DNA from: Paractinoplanes ovalisporus
GTDB taxonomy: Bacteria > Actinomycetota > Actinomycetes > Mycobacteriales > Micromonosporaceae
Direction: 5' to 3'
Assembly: GCF_016834655.1 (NCBI RefSeq)
Contig: NZ_JAENHP010000015.1
Location: forward strand, 1-64,000
Length of the DNA: 64,000 nt
Under the pieces are notes generated by a model. The model worked only from the letters and a program-made list of their open reading frames with translations, was not told where the DNA came from and did not search any database. The translations under genes and the position numbers were made by a program. Of this stretch, positions 35,055-43,514 are shown one piece after another. The first letter of the stretch is position 1, and the number at the start of each line of letters is the position of its first letter.

Positions 35055-35135
35055 GTCCGTGCGGTCGTCCGTCCGTCGTCCGTCCGCGCGCTGATATGCG
35101 CAGACGCGCGCGAGCGGACGGACGTCCGCACGGAC
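35055..35135. promoter_or_regulatory. 21-bp inverted repeat downstream of traB, clt/TRS candidate
   Basis: The arms 35055-35075 and 35115-35135 are 21 bp long and match with one mismatch; the loop is 39 bp. Both arms and the loop contain iterated GTCCGTCC/GGACGGAC units. In Streptomyces, TraB recognises short tandem repeats in a clt locus just downstream of traB. The position, only 7 bp after the traB stop, fits such a site. A transcription terminator is the alternative. Confidence 0.5.
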
Positions 35136-35142
35136 GATCAGT

Positions 35143-36885
35143 TCACGCCTTCCACCGCCCCCGCGCGACTTGCCGGGCGCGGCCGGCGGCGGCATGCGCT
35201 TGAAGTCGGGCGTAAATCCACGTACGGCGCATGCCGGTCGCCTTGATGAGTTCCGGGATGGCCAGTCCGCCGTCGGGCGCCTCATCGAGTGCGCTCAGGA
35301 GGGCTGATTCTGGGTCGGCTGACGTGGCCTTCGGCGGTTCGAGGGCACGAGAGGGACGGTCGATCGCCGCCTGTGACAGCGGATCGAGTTCCGGTCGTCG
35401 GTCGGCGTAGCGAGCTGCCGTGTCGCGCACGTGGTCATCGGTGACGAGGTAGGCGCGGGCGCGTCGTGGTTGGTTGTGCCCGTCGGCCAGGACGTAGAGC
35501 TTGCCTGGGGCGTCCAGGGTGTGGGCGTGCCAGCCGGCGGCGAGCATGCCCTTGTCCAGGATGAGATCGACGTCGCGACGCTCGCGGACTCGGAGACAGA
35601 CACGGACGCTCATCTGCGAGCGCAACGCCCCACCGCCCATCGCCTTCTGCGTCGGACGTTGTGTAGCGGCAAGCAAGTCGACGGCGAGCGCTCGGCCGCG
35701 CCGCGCTATCGATTCGGCGTGGCCGACGGCGTCCGGCACCGTGTCGACCAACTCCGCGTACTCGTCGATGACGATTACCAGTGCCGGTGCGTCTGGCGTG
35801 GTTTCCCAGACGCGGGAGTTGTCGCGGCTGGACGCGTGGGCGCGGGCTTCCAGTACGGCCACGGCGTCGGCAAGCAGCCGAGCGGCCTCGTCGGGTGTGG
35901 TCGCCAGCCGAGCGAGGCACGGCGCCCATGGCTGGAGCTCCATGCCGCCCTTGAGGTCGATGCCCCAGAGCACGACGTCGGTGCACGCGACGAGGTTGCC
36001 AAGGATGACGTTCAGGACACCGCTCTTACCTGAGTCCGTGGTGCCACCGATCAGTGGATGCCGTCGCAGGAGCGGCACGCGGACGCTTGTCGCGTCCTCG
36101 AAGACGCCCAGTTCGATCGGGTCGGCGAGCGTCGTTGCTGTAGGGCCGGGCCACGGGATGGCGCCGGCGTGCGGGTCGACGGCCAGGACGCGCATCGTGC
36201 AGCGGCCGGCATGGGCCGGGTCTTGCTCGACACGCACGGCGCCGGGCCGGGTGCCCAAGGCCGACTCGATGGCTGGCACGTGGGCGACGATGTCGGCGAC
36301 GCTTTGTCCGGGCCGTAGCTTCATCCTGGCTCTCCAGCCCCAGGTGTCCACGACTGCCGACATGACGCGGGAGCCGTTGAGCCCGATCGTGTCCGCGAGG
36401 TTGGGCCAGGCATGGATGACGCGGTCTACGCGGACGCGGGCACGGCGCCGCCGATGCGCCCACCACGGAACACCCGAGCGCGATGGTTGCCAGCACGAGG
36501 ATTGTGGGCAGTGGGGAGTGTCCTGGACTGAGCGCTGTGGCTGCGGTGAGCCAGCCGCCTGCGACGGCGGTAGAGGTCGTCGCGTACGCACGCTCCGTCC
36601 AGCGTTCGATTCCCCAGGGAGGTCTGCGGAGCCCAGCCGCGATTGTTGCTCCGGCCGCGATCAGCGCTACCAACGGCCAAGAGGTGCGATGGGAGTGGTA
36701 CAGCAGCAGTCCGGTAGCCATCAGCGTGAGACCGGCGCAGATCGGGGCAGCTTCTGACCGGTATCGGAAAAGGCTCGGCCGATCGCGGTCATGACGAGGC
36801 GAAGGAGCGATTCGCGGGGCACGAAGAGCAGTGGTTGGGGATTGCGTCGGCTCCACCGGCGGTGCCGGCGCCCGTAGGCTCTCAT
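35143..36885 (-). pseudogene. traB: TraB/FtsK-type conjugative DNA translocase, two frameshifts
   Basis: Reading starts at ATG 36885, overlapping the upstream stop as ATGA, with MRAYGRRHRRWSRRNPQPLLF. A shift near 36770 (a T4 run) is needed for RYRSEAAPICAGLTLMATGLLLY and three or four membrane segments. A second shift near 36475 leads to VPWWAHRRRRARVRVDRVIHAWPNLA and the motor: Walker A GGTTDSGKSGVL, Walker B ALVIVIDEYAELV, and AATQRPTQKAMGGGALRSQMS. A winged-helix tail (IPELIKATGMRRTWIYARLQ) would read clt repeats. Family members move double-stranded plasmid/AICE DNA through a hexameric pore. The full length would be about 580 residues. Confidence 0.85.
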
Positions 36886-37202
36886 GCGCCCGGCTGCCCA
36901 TCATCCGGCATAGGCCATGGGCGGTGCTCGGTGACGGCATCGCGAAGGTAGGACAGCGGGTCAGCTTCGCCGTCGTAGTCGGCGGCGATGGTGGCTTGGG
37001 CGGCCGCGAGCAGGTCGGCGAAGTCCCATCGGGTACGGCTCAGCAGATCGGCGAGGCGTTCAATTTCGGCGAGCAGCGCCGGAACGTCGGCGATGGCGGT
37101 CCAAACGGCGGCTGGCGTGGGTCGGCTTCGTGCGGCGTGTAGGTGGGTGAGTACGGCCTCCGGGTCGATGGTCGGGCGCGGGATGCGCGGCTGGTTCGTC
37201 AT
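36882..37202 (-). CDS. Small AICE protein upstream of traB
   Basis: This 106-residue acidic protein starts MTNQPRIPRPTIDPEAVLTHL, with a helical core ALLAEIERLADLLSRTRWDFADLLAAAQATIAA. It has no membrane segment or enzyme motif. Its start overlaps the DUF2637 stop and its stop overlaps the traB start (ATGA on both sides), so it belongs to the transfer operon. The function is unknown. Confidence 0.75.
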   Translation of the reverse strand: MTNQPRIPRPTIDPEAVLTHLHAARSRPTPAAVWTAIADVPALLAEIERLADLLSRTRWDFADLLAAAQATIAADYDGEADPLSYLRDAVTEHRPWPMPDDGQPGA

Positions 37203-37894
37203 GGGCGGGCTGATGCCTCCTTCCGGTCGTTGTTGACTGGGGCTGTGGCCTCGTCGGCGAGGCGTCGCCGAAGCTCGGTTGCCTTCGGCCCAGCGATGTG
37301 CAGGGCCGAGCGCAGTCCGTCGCGGCTGATTGGGCGTCCATGGTGTTCGGCTCGGTGTCGCGCGTCGGCTCTCCGAGCGGCTTGCAGTAGCTCGGCCTCG
37401 GTCCGTCGCCTCGGTCGCTCGGTCCGGACTTGAGTACGGGACTGCGGATCGTTGGCCGGTGCAGCTGGTTCGTCGGCGGAAGGCTCTGCGGCGGTGGTGA
37501 GCGCATGTAGGTGGGCAGTGAGTCCGAGTACGGCGGCCGGGACGGCGCCGACGAATACGACGACCGGCCAGGAAACAGAGACGATGCCGGCCGCGATGAG
37601 GTGATAGCCGGCGTTCCCGAGGATGCTCGTCACGATGGCGCCGATCGCGTTCGCACGAGCGAAGCCGCGTGCGCGCCGGGTCCCGAGCGTTCCGGCCAGC
37701 CACACCCGCGCGGAGGTCATGGCGTACGCGTCGATGGTGACGGGAAGCAGCCACGCCAGCCGGTCGGGCCAACCCGCAACCTCCGCCAGCCCTCGGAGAC
37801 CGGCGAAGCTGGCCACCGCCGCGGAGATCGCTGCGACGGCCATCCCGACGATGACCCACCAATCGCGTTGACGGATCGTCGATTCGCTGGCCAC
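37199..37894 (-). CDS. DUF2637 membrane protein (Spd-like)
   Basis: The 231-residue protein has about four membrane helices (DWWVIVGMAVAAISAAVASFAGL, LAWLLPVTIDAYAMTSARVWLAG, GAIVTSILGNAGYHLIAAGI, WPVVVFVGAVPAAVLGLTAHL), the pattern of DUF2637/SpdB-like proteins of actinomycete plasmids and AICEs. A charged tail ends in a helix-turn-like GRPISRDGLRSALHIAGPKATELRRRL. GTG 37894 follows the upstream stop by one base. It is probably involved in intramycelial spread or in linking TraB to the membrane. Confidence 0.85.
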   Translation of the reverse strand: MASESTIRQRDWWVIVGMAVAAISAAVASFAGLRGLAEVAGWPDRLAWLLPVTIDAYAMTSARVWLAGTLGTRRARGFARANAIGAIVTSILGNAGYHLIAAGIVSVSWPVVVFVGAVPAAVLGLTAHLHALTTAAEPSADEPAAPANDPQSRTQVRTERPRRRTEAELLQAARRADARHRAEHHGRPISRDGLRSALHIAGPKATELRRRLADEATAPVNNDRKEASARP

Positions 37895-37895
37895 G

Positions 37896-38090
37896 TCAGA
37901 GGTCCAGGCCTGCGACGAACCGTGCCAGTGCCCGGAGTCCGTCGCCGATCTCGGGCCCGATAGACGACGAGGCCAGGAAATAGCCGAAGGCGGCACAGAC
38001 GGCGGCCTGCCAAAGCGGCAGCCGGGCGTACCGCCAGAGCAGGAACACGAGGACGCCGAGCAGAAGGACGGCTGAGACGGCAATCGTCAT
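37896..38090 (-). CDS. Small two-helix membrane protein
   Basis: This 64-residue protein has two hydrophobic segments, IAVSAVLLLGVLVFLLW and LWQAAVCAAFGYFLAS. Its ATG overlaps the preceding stop (ATGA) in the transfer operon. Such tiny membrane proteins are common among Spd genes; nothing more specific can be said. Confidence 0.75.
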   Translation of the reverse strand: MTIAVSAVLLLGVLVFLLWRYARLPLWQAAVCAAFGYFLASSSIGPEIGDGLRALARFVAGLDL

Positions 38091-38293
38091 GCGTCAACGC
38101 CGTCATCGCCACGGTTGCGGCGCCGACGCGATCGGATGGCCTTGTCGGCGCCTCCGTGGCCGCCACACGCCAGATGCCACCGGTTCCAGCGCGTCCGGGC
38201 AACGCACTTGCGGCACATCGTTGGGTGTCCTGCCCCGAGCCGAGCGCCGCACAGACAGGTCGGGGTCTCACTGGCGAAGTGCTGGGTTTCCAT
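38087..38293 (-). CDS. Small zinc-ribbon-like protein
   Basis: The 68-residue protein has CLCG and CRKC pairs about 15 residues apart, which could bind zinc, and a very basic tail (RSRRRRNR) suited to nucleic acid. ATG 38293 has GAGGAG six bases upstream and is preferred over GTG 38296. It is the first gene of the minus-strand transfer operon. Confidence 0.75.
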   Translation of the reverse strand: METQHFASETPTCLCGARLGAGHPTMCRKCVARTRWNRWHLACGGHGGADKAIRSRRRRNRGDDGVDA

Positions 38294-38445
38294 CACTGGC
38301 TCCTCTCGATCGGCGATGCGCGGTTCGCATCGATGCCATCGAGAGTGCGGCCGGCGGCCGGGGCGTCAGCAGTTGCTAACTGGACGGGTTGTTGACGTCT
38401 TTCGTAGGGTGACCATGCTGGCTGGGACGTCCCGACGGGAAGACG
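38294..38445. promoter_or_regulatory. Divergent promoter region of the element
   Basis: This 152-bp region separates the minus-strand transfer operon from the plus-strand regulator-NUDIX genes, so both are probably controlled here by the adjacent HTH protein. TTGTTGACGTCTTTCGTAGGGT at its right side shares spacing and a GACGTCTT unit with the motif at 41035-41058. No longer palindrome is seen. Confidence 0.4.
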
Positions 38446-39180
38446 ATGCCGAACGAGCGACTACGCACCGCGATCCTTGAACGCGGCATCACTCCTGCTG
38501 GGCTGGCGGAAGCGCTTGAGGTTGACCCCAAGAGCGTGGAGCGTTGGATCAACGGCCGGACGCCCTATCGCCGTCACCGCTACGCGGTTGCCGCCCATCT
38601 AGGCGTTGACGAGGTCTACCTGTGGCCCGACGCGCTCAATCCTGATCAACTCGCCAGCGCAAGCGAGAGCGAGATCGTCAACATCTACCCGCACCGCTGG
38701 ACCGTCCCGTCCGATCTGTGGCGCCGAGTGTTCGATCATGCCGAGGAAGACATCGGTGTCTTGGTCTACAGCGGCTTGTTCCTCTCCGAGGACACCGGCA
38801 TCCAGCGGATCTTCCGCCAGAAGGCCGAGGCCGGCGCACGGGTCCGCATCCTCCTGGGCGACCCGGACAGCGAGGTCGTGGCGCAACGCGGCGCCGACGA
38901 GGGCGTCGACGACGCTCAAGCGGGAAAGATCAAGAACGCCGTCGTGCTGTACCGCCCACTTCGCCAGATCGACGGCATCGAGTTCCGCTTGCACCGGACG
39001 GTGCTCTACAACTCGATCTACCGCGCCGACGATCAGGTCTTGGTCAACACCCACATCTACGGCGTCACCGCTTCGCAAGCGCCGGTGCTGCACCTACGCC
39101 GAGTCGCCGGCGGCGGCATGGTCAACACCTACCTGGACAGCTTCGAGCGCGTCTGGAACGACGCGACCCCGCTGGCCTAG
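38446..39180 (+). CDS. HTH (XRE-like) regulator with PLD-like (DUF5919-type) domain
   Basis: The 244-residue protein begins with a short HTH (MPNERLRTAILERGITPAGLAEALEVDPKSVERWINGRTPYRRHR). The domain that follows has LVYSGLFLSED, KAEAGARVRILLGDP and FRLHRTVLYNSIYRADDQVLVNTH, which resembles the core of phospholipase-D-like folds without a clear HxK catalytic pair. It lies divergently from the transfer operon and is followed by NUDIX. A paralogue is at 41094-41828. It probably senses a ligand or DNA state and controls transfer. Confidence 0.75.
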   Translation: MPNERLRTAILERGITPAGLAEALEVDPKSVERWINGRTPYRRHRYAVAAHLGVDEVYLWPDALNPDQLASASESEIVNIYPHRWTVPSDLWRRVFDHAEEDIGVLVYSGLFLSEDTGIQRIFRQKAEAGARVRILLGDPDSEVVAQRGADEGVDDAQAGKIKNAVVLYRPLRQIDGIEFRLHRTVLYNSIYRADDQVLVNTHIYGVTASQAPVLHLRRVAGGGMVNTYLDSFERVWNDATPLA

Positions 39181-39190
39181 GTTGAGGCGC

Positions 39191-39664
39191 ATGGCCGGAC
39201 GTACGGACTTCTACGACGACCCTGATGCGCCAGCAGCAACGTCCCTCGTCCCGTCAGCGAACGTCGTCGTCACAGATGACGCCGGCCGTCTCCTGCTGGT
39301 CCGGCGTTCGGACAACGGGAACTGGGCGCTCCCCGGCGGTGCGATGGACCTGGGGGAGTCTTTGCCAGACGCCGCCATACGGGAGACAGCCGAGGAGACC
39401 GGAATTTACGTCGAGGTCACCGGCTTGGTCGGCATCTTCACCGACCCACGACACGTCATCCTCTACGCAAGCAACGGCGAGGTACGACAGGAGTTCTCCG
39501 TCGTCTTCGCCGCCCGCCCGATCGGCGGCACCCTCGCAGCCAGCCCGGAGACGACCGAGGTCCGGTGGGTCGCCGCGTCGGAGGCCGAAGCGCTGCCCAT
39601 GGACCGCTCGATGCGCAAGAGGTTGAAGCACTTCATGACCTCAGCGGACGTGCACCTTGGATAG
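39191..39664 (+). CDS. NUDIX hydrolase
   Basis: The 157-residue protein has a complete Nudix box, GGAMDLGESLPDAAIRETAEETGI (G-x5-E-x7-REUxEExGU), in a domain starting SANVVVTDDAGRLLLVRR. It hydrolyses a nucleoside diphosphate linked to an unknown group. ATG 39191 starts 10 bp after the regulator. NUDIX genes are frequent neighbours of transfer regulators in AICEs. Confidence 0.92.
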   Translation: MAGRTDFYDDPDAPAATSLVPSANVVVTDDAGRLLLVRRSDNGNWALPGGAMDLGESLPDAAIRETAEETGIYVEVTGLVGIFTDPRHVILYASNGEVRQEFSVVFAARPIGGTLAASPETTEVRWVAASEAEALPMDRSMRKRLKHFMTSADVHLG

Positions 39665-40109
39665 CGACTGGCTCGGTGCCTTCGCAGACTCGTTCTCCGC
39701 AGTCGGCACGGTCGGCGCGTTCCTCGTCGGCTTCATGCTGTTGCGCCGCGAGCACCGGCGAGAGGCCGAACGCTCTGAAGACGCGCGCCGAGTGCAGGCC
39801 GAGCGAATCAGCGCCTGGGTAGAGATGACCCGAAAGCCCGACGGCGAACGCGAGCTGGCGTTCCACATCCACAACGCCAGCGGCATGCCAATCTACGAGG
39901 TCGAACTGCCCATGCCCGCATACGGCAACGAGGAACAGCGCTCAGAGTTCATCGGCCTCGTACCACCAGGCCGAACCATCCAACGTCCCGCGCCGGCCGA
40001 TTGGCTCCGAACGTACGTAGAGCCGGAACCGGTACAGATCGAGTTCCTGGACAGCTCAGGCCGCCGATGGAGCCGCGACGAGCAGGGAGCCCTCTCCCGA
40101 ACCGAATGA
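39657..40109 (+). CDS. Single-pass membrane protein of unknown function
   Basis: The 150-residue protein starts with TTG 39657, overlapping the NUDIX stop. It has one membrane helix (FSAVGTVGAFLVGFMLL), a basic/charged stretch RREHRREAERSEDARR and a beta-rich soluble domain (ERELAFHIHNASGMPIYEVELPM). It is coupled to NUDIX, and the unusual start codon is supported only by this overlap. I do not recognise the family. Confidence 0.65.
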   Translation: MDSDWLGAFADSFSAVGTVGAFLVGFMLLRREHRREAERSEDARRVQAERISAWVEMTRKPDGERELAFHIHNASGMPIYEVELPMPAYGNEEQRSEFIGLVPPGRTIQRPAPADWLRTYVEPEPVQIEFLDSSGRRWSRDEQGALSRTE

Positions 40110-40112
40110 TCC

Positions 40113-40661
40113 TCAGGCGCGATGGAGCGCGGCAGACACGATGCGCACTGATTTGGTGATCAACGGGCTCGCTTCCCGGATCGATTCGGCAACGAGGTCG
40201 CCGTCGCCGTAGCGGGCAAGGATTTCGGCCAACCGCAGCTCCACGTCGGTGGGCTCCCCATCCGGCGTCGTAGTCATGTCTGCATAAGTGATCGCATCCG
40301 CGGCCAGGCCGCCGACAGGTGGGAACTCCTGCTCAAGCTGGTCGGACAACCGGCGGTTCCTAGCCTCGATGAAGGCGCACGAGTGATGGGCGACCAGCCG
40401 GCACACCAGGTCATCAGCTTGGGCGACATCGCGCAGATAGCGAGCACCGTCGAGCTGATGCATCCCAGTCACCACCAGGTCCGGCGCGTACCCGACATCG
40501 TGCAGCCAAGCAGCAGCGATCAGGGCTGACGCGTCATCACCAACCAAATGCGCGACCGTCTCGGCCTTCCGTCCAACTCCCTGACTGTGGAACCAACGGC
40601 GGGGGATCGGCTCAGCCAACAGCGAGCGCGTGAGGTCGCGGGCACGCTCAACCTGATCCAC
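40113..40661 (-). CDS. HD-domain phosphohydrolase
   Basis: The 182-residue protein has RRWFHSQGVGRKAETVAHLV, then AAWLHDVGYAPDL (the HD pair) and a downstream LVAHHSCAF. This is a metal-dependent HD hydrolase of the small family common in AICEs. Substrates could be nucleotides or signalling nucleotides. GTG 40661 is used. A second minus-strand gene lies 72 bp upstream. Confidence 0.85.
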   Translation of the reverse strand: MDQVERARDLTRSLLAEPIPRRWFHSQGVGRKAETVAHLVGDDASALIAAAWLHDVGYAPDLVVTGMHQLDGARYLRDVAQADDLVCRLVAHHSCAFIEARNRRLSDQLEQEFPPVGGLAADAITYADMTTTPDGEPTDVELRLAEILARYGDGDLVAESIREASPLITKSVRIVSAALHRA

Positions 40662-40732
40662 ATAGCGAGCCTATGTGAACGTACCGTCGAGCGCACGTGA
40701 CGTCCTGTTGCTGCTCCTTCGCCTAGATCGAA

Positions 40733-40951
40733 CTACTGAGCGGAACGCCCCGCTAATAGAACGGCGAGCCGACCGGCCACAGTCGGATGGACATCGCCGA
40801 TCCGGACGACGGCGTAACCGCTGCGGCCCATGGCGTCGTGCAGCGCCGGGAAGTCTTGGCCTACATCGAACCCGGCGTCTTCGAGCGCAAGCGCAAGCCG
40901 ATCAGTAGCACGCCGCGCTACCTCTTCATTCGCTTGGTCATCTTGACTCAC
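40733..40951 (-). CDS. Small AICE-type protein
   Basis: This 72-residue protein (GTG 40951) has a core LALALEDAGFDVGQDFPALHDAMGRSGYAVVRIGDVHP followed by VAGRLAVLLA. It has the look of a compact folded protein seen in other actinomycete elements, but I cannot give it a function. It probably shares a transcript with the HD gene. Confidence 0.6.
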   Translation of the reverse strand: MSQDDQANEEVARRATDRLALALEDAGFDVGQDFPALHDAMGRSGYAVVRIGDVHPTVAGRLAVLLAGRSAQ

Positions 40952-41034
40952 TGAGCCTGCCCAGTCCTATCCCTCGACGCACGATGTCTGCTTGAGAGTC
41001 TTCGTGCCAGATCACGCCGCGTGAACCACGGCGC

Positions 41035-41058
41035 TAGGACGTCTTGGGACTTCTTGGA
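41035..41058. promoter_or_regulatory. Direct-repeat motif, copy 2
   Basis: TAGGACGTCTT is followed by GGGACTTCTTGG, matching copy 1 at 34919-34940 with the same 10-bp period. It lies 36 bp upstream of the second HTH-PLD regulator start. Together with TACGAT just beyond, it may overlap the -35/-10 region, so it could be an autoregulatory operator. Confidence 0.45.
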
Positions 41059-41093
41059 TACGATGGGTCATCGCCAGCGATGGGAGTCGTTGC

Positions 41094-41828
41094 GTGACCA
41101 GTCCACTCACCCGCGCGATGCGAAGCGCGGGCATCAACGAGATCGACGTTGCCGCACGACTTGGCGTCGACCCGAAGACCGTGCGTCGCTGGATGACCGG
41201 GCGTAAGCCTTACCCGCGCCACCGCAACGCTCTCGCCGGCTTGACGGGATGGTCCCAGTACGACCTGTGGCCAGACCTCCCACCGGCCGCGGCCGATGGG
41301 CACCACGCCGACGAGGTCGTAACCGTCTACCCCCATCGATCCGCCGTGCCGGTGGATACCTGGACACGCCTCTTCGTCAGCGCCCGCGAGGAGATCAATC
41401 TCCTCGCCTACAGCGCCCTCTTTCTCGCCGACGACGTGGCCGCATCCGCTCAACTGCGCTACAAGGCGGAGGCTGGCGTACGGGTGCGCATCGCTCTCGG
41501 AAAGCCGGAGGGCGCCCACGTGCTTGATCGCGGCGCGGAAGAGCGCATCGGGAACGGTATGAGTGCTCGTATCCGCACTGCGCTGGTCGGATTTCGACCA
41601 GTCGTCGATGCTGGCGCTGAGCTGCGGCTGCACGACACGGTGCTCTACAACTCGATCTACCGCGCAGACAACGACCTACTGATCAACGCCCATGTCTTCG
41701 GACGGCCAGCTTCACACGCGCCCGTACTGCACGTGCGGCGACATGTTCCTGAGGGAATGGCCGCAACCTACCTCGACTCTTTCGAGCGGGTCTGGGCCTC
41801 GTGTTCCGACGCGTCCGTTGAGGCGTAG
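41094..41828 (+). CDS. HTH regulator with PLD-like domain, paralogue
   Basis: The 244-residue protein is aligned along its length with the one at 38446-39180: HTH ...AARLGVDPKTVRRWMTGRKPYPRHRNAL, then LLAYSALFLADD, KAEAGVRVRIALGKP and LRLHDTVLYNSIYRADNDLLINAH. The recurring R/D before TVLYNSIYRAD and the N-H in the last block suggest a retained ligand site. GTG 41094 has GGGAG 7 bp upstream. It sits beside the low-GC cargo and may control it. Confidence 0.75.
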   Translation: MTSPLTRAMRSAGINEIDVAARLGVDPKTVRRWMTGRKPYPRHRNALAGLTGWSQYDLWPDLPPAAADGHHADEVVTVYPHRSAVPVDTWTRLFVSAREEINLLAYSALFLADDVAASAQLRYKAEAGVRVRIALGKPEGAHVLDRGAEERIGNGMSARIRTALVGFRPVVDAGAELRLHDTVLYNSIYRADNDLLINAHVFGRPASHAPVLHVRRHVPEGMAATYLDSFERVWASCSDASVEA

Positions 41829-42013
41829 GCGTTGGGCAGCCCGACCGCACGCTCATCTGGGGGCACGCACGGCCGGGGCCTCGGGCAGCCGGTGTCCCAA
41901 TGCTCGCGCGATCTGGATACCGGCTGTCTTGCCCACACTGCCTGAGCCACCCGGTAATGAGCACCGCATCCTTCTGGACGTCCCGGCGCATCTTGGCGTC
42001 GCAGACGTCCGCC
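41829..42013 (-). repeat. Diverged repeat A with remnant of a P-loop gene
   Basis: This stretch resembles 43084-43268 over about 180 bp, with many substitutions; shared blocks include CCGGTGTCCCAA and CTGGATACCGGC. On the minus strand a frame reads GGSGSVGKTAGIQIARALGH, a Walker-A-like start, then stops after ~40 residues. It looks like the broken end of an ATP-binding gene. The two repeats flank the membrane nuclease gene. Confidence 0.55.
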
Positions 42014-42128
42014 GGACCTACCGTGTTCCCTCGTTCGCGGGATCTTGATCTATTGCCTTGCATTCCCAGCTCAAGGCCGATCACTTTCGGCGACAGGTTC
42101 ATGCGGAATCGCCCATCGCGCTTCGGCG

Positions 42129-42938
42129 CTACTCATCACTCGGAGCTATGCGCGCGAGTGCCCTTAGGAGTGCCCTACTTAGGACCGGGTTATCGGCTTC
42201 TCCCGTCCAAGTAACGGCTTCTACAGTGGGCCTTTCGGAGTCGTTTGGGATAACAGGAACGACAGACTGGTTGTTGCTCATAACGCTGGACGAAAGAGGA
42301 AGGTTGGTAATCACCAGTATGGGTACCACGCTGCCGCGGGCGAAGCTTTGAGCTTGATAGATGGCGTTCATGCCGAGGCTACCCCGCTCGCCGTACTTTA
42401 CCTCCACGTCAACCATTTTTCTGTCAACAATGAGCGTCAAATCAGGACCGCGATCATGATCATTCCGGACTACCGTGGCTCCTGCCGCTTGGAGTGCAAG
42501 CGTTAATCGAGTCAGATAAAGGTCCGCTCTGTAGCGTGGCAACTGCATGAGTGAAGGCTCAATAATGGAGGCGGCCTCGACGATGCCCGCTGCCACTTCG
42601 ACGCTGTCTTCTGTCCGCGCCTGTTCGATCGCCCTCTCGACGCGTCGTCGACGCCGCTCAAGCTCAACACCGTGTTCCCCAGTACCCAATCTGATCAGAG
42701 GTGTTCCCTGTAAGCCCATGAGGGCGAAGGCGGCTCCGCTCAGGACCAGTACGGCCGACCCCGCTTGGTTGTCCGTGGCGAAGACCGACCAGGCACCGCC
42801 GCCACCGGCGAGAGTGCCGAAGAGAAGCGCGCCCACGCGCTCCCACGCAGTTAGTGGGGTTGGCTCAAACTGGTCGTCTACCTGTTGATGGTCTGCTTCC
42901 GAGGGCGCGGCTTGATCTTGCAATGGATTGTCTGACAC
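42129..42938 (-). CDS. Membrane-anchored PD-(D/E)XK nuclease-like protein
   Basis: The 269-residue protein has two hydrophobic segments (~37-53 and ~59-77), a charged helix (ELERRRRRVERAIEQARTED) and a restriction-endonuclase-like domain. Within it, GPDLTLIVDRKMVDVEVKYG supplies D166 and E179-x-K181, the PD-(D/E)XK metal site. A beta strand VVPILVITN follows. GTG 42938 is the first start inside the conserved part; no good ribosome site is seen. It is divergent from the DUF4365-TPR-PIN gene across 576 bp. The anchored nuclease design fits a defence effector, but that role is inference. Confidence 0.75.
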   Translation of the reverse strand: MSDNPLQDQAAPSEADHQQVDDQFEPTPLTAWERVGALLFGTLAGGGGAWSVFATDNQAGSAVLVLSGAAFALMGLQGTPLIRLGTGEHGVELERRRRRVERAIEQARTEDSVEVAAGIVEAASIIEPSLMQLPRYRADLYLTRLTLALQAAGATVVRNDHDRGPDLTLIVDRKMVDVEVKYGERGSLGMNAIYQAQSFARGSVVPILVITNLPLSSSVMSNNQSVVPVIPNDSERPTVEAVTWTGEADNPVLSRALLRALARIAPSDE

Positions 42939-43514
42939 GCGTGGACCATAGTGGACAGAGTCGTAAGAGCTCCAGCGCCCTCCATGGCAGCGAAGCCGAC
43001 AGTTGCCGGCCGAGGCTCGACCCGTGCCTTGGGGCAAGAGGCCCGTGCGTACGGCAGTTGGTGTTGGACCCGACCCGTACGAGATGAAGTGGGTTGGGCG
43101 CGGGCCGGCCGCAGGCTCATCCGGGGGTATGCACGGATGGGTCGGCGGCCGGTGTCCCAAAGTTCGCGCTACTGGATACCGGCCTGCATCTCACACCGAT
43201 GCTGTCATGCGATCGTGAGCACCACAGTTCCCGACGTCCTAGCGCATCTTGACGCCCACAGTTGCCAAGCAAATGAGAATCGGGCATTGCGGGTGAAGCC
43301 CGCGGCAGTGGTTCGACTCCGTAGCGGCTGGAGTTCGTTGGTGACACCTCATGATCATCGCCAGCGGTTCACCGACGAGAGAAGCACAGGAACTTCGTCT
43401 CAAGAGAGATCTATTGTCGGACCATCCATCCGGAGGTTCGAAGGAATGGCGACATGCCCGACACGTGCGTATCATGTTGCGGGTCCCACTACACAACTCA
43501 CTCTCAGGATAGCC
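42939..43514. other. Long region between two cargo nucleases
   Basis: These 576 bp contain diverged repeat B (43084-43268) and the start signals of the two divergent nuclease genes. An open plus-strand frame runs through it into the large gene, but composition and lack of motif argue that translation starts at 43515. No RNA gene or CRISPR repeat is apparent. Confidence 0.5.
43084..43268 (-). repeat. Diverged repeat B
   Basis: This is the second copy of the stretch at 41829-42013, more degraded: the minus-strand P-loop frame is interrupted by stops. Its presence on the other side of the membrane nuclease gene suggests that the gene arrived with a duplication, or that two related element ends were joined here. 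Confidence 0.5.

Noticed and set aside
42951..43514. N-terminal extension of the giant nuclease gene by 188 residues
   Set aside because: The stretch is Arg/Trp-rich, matches a diverged repeat in another frame and lacks a ribosome site. The DUF4365 domain begins right after ATG 43515.
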